From contig JAVDOI010000009.1 in NCBI GenBank assembly GCA_032191485.1, forward strand, positions 17,465,843 to 17,529,842: a DNA stretch of 64,000 nucleotides, given 5' to 3'. Both the position numbers and the translations under genes were made by a program. This DNA is from Leptoclinus maculatus. Taxonomy: Eukaryota; Chordata; Actinopteri; Perciformes; Stichaeidae. Below the pieces are notes generated by a model. The model worked only from the letters and a program-made list of their open reading frames with translations, searched no databases and had not been told where the DNA came from. Below are positions 63,708 through 64,000 of the stretch, piece by piece; the stretch's first letter is position 1, and every line of letters begins with the position of its first letter.

Positions 63708-64000
63708 GGTTTTAACAAAGAAAGAAGGATGGACTTTGTCTTTAAATAGTGAACAGCAGCTCTGGTAAGTTAAATGCGTTTGTTTTTACATCTGCAGTAG
63801 CTTTAATATGCTTGTTTGTATATTATTATTTGTACAACTTGTTTTTATGAAGATGGATTTTTGCTTGGTTTTATATGTGATAGGAACCATTGTTACGTCC
63901 AATGTTGCTCTGGGGATATATTTAGCCGGTGCCAGTGTTGGCAACTTGGCGACTTTCTCGCTAAATCTGGTGACTTTCCAAACCGTCATGGCGACATTTT

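Larger units (their letters stand above)
61647..64000 (+). mobile_element. hAT copy F (same family, opposite orientation), runs off the window
   Basis: It begins CAGTGGTGGGCTGTC, the inverse of the right ends of the other copies, and reads in the reverse orientation to copies A-E. It continues past the window end inside the AAGTCGCC-type segment shared with D and E. It keeps a hATC frame and hosts a nested element at about 62289-63707. Confidence 0.8.

Overview
This window looks like euchromatic DNA from a teleost fish, probably a percomorph (a perch-like ray-finned fish). The reasons are AT-rich intergenic sequence, long CA/GA microsatellites, split genes with consensus GT-AG introns, and dense fish-type transposable elements (L2/Rex-like LINEs, Tx1-like L1, Ty3/gypsy, hAT, Harbinger-like and piggyBac-like elements, a tRNA-derived SINE). 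Nothing prokaryotic or viral is present. All calls were made by reading the sequence; no database search was run.

Only three host genes can be supported, all on the + strand. (1) 3881-9658: seven visible exons of a C-type lectin gene with two tandem C-type lectin domains (CTLDs). It is 5' incomplete, and neither domain has the classical calcium/sugar-binding triplets. (2) About 21120-22649: a two-exon gene with its whole 129-codon reading frame in exon 2. The N-terminus resembles DEPP1, a FOXO/progesterone-induced autophagy-linked protein. (3) 34586-35784: a complete four-exon ELR-negative CXC chemokine of the CXCL9/10/11 type, with a TATA box, a kappa-B-like site and an AU-rich 3' UTR. The lectin and the chemokine are probably immune genes. 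Nothing in the sequence shows that the three genes work together.

Layout. 1-3880 is a retroelement pile: an L1 fragment, then an internally deleted gypsy element whose left LTR is itself interrupted by a DNA transposon. 3881-9800 is the lectin gene. 9800-21000 is intergenic, with L2 relics, two hAT elements with perfect 8-bp target duplications (10499-11685 and 18639-19160), a LINE relic at 15180-15721 and several teleost-wide repeats. 21090-22649 is the DEPP1-like gene. 23567-26260 is a composite hAT structure. 30446-32222 is a long repeat carrying several CTCF-like motifs. 34300-36200 is the chemokine gene. 37300-64000 is almost entirely intergenic and transposon-rich, dominated by one hAT family with CAGTGGYGGGC ends (six copies in the window) that still carries fragments of its transposase: a TTF-type zinc-finger region in one copy and a hATC dimerisation domain in three. 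Several other elements are nested in these copies.

I found no clear new molecular system. The observations most worth checking are the composite hAT unit with a shared outer target duplication, the degenerate tandem-CTLD lectin, the repeat with multiple CTCF-like motifs, and an 8-bp-unit minisatellite that leaves long reading frames open on both strands.
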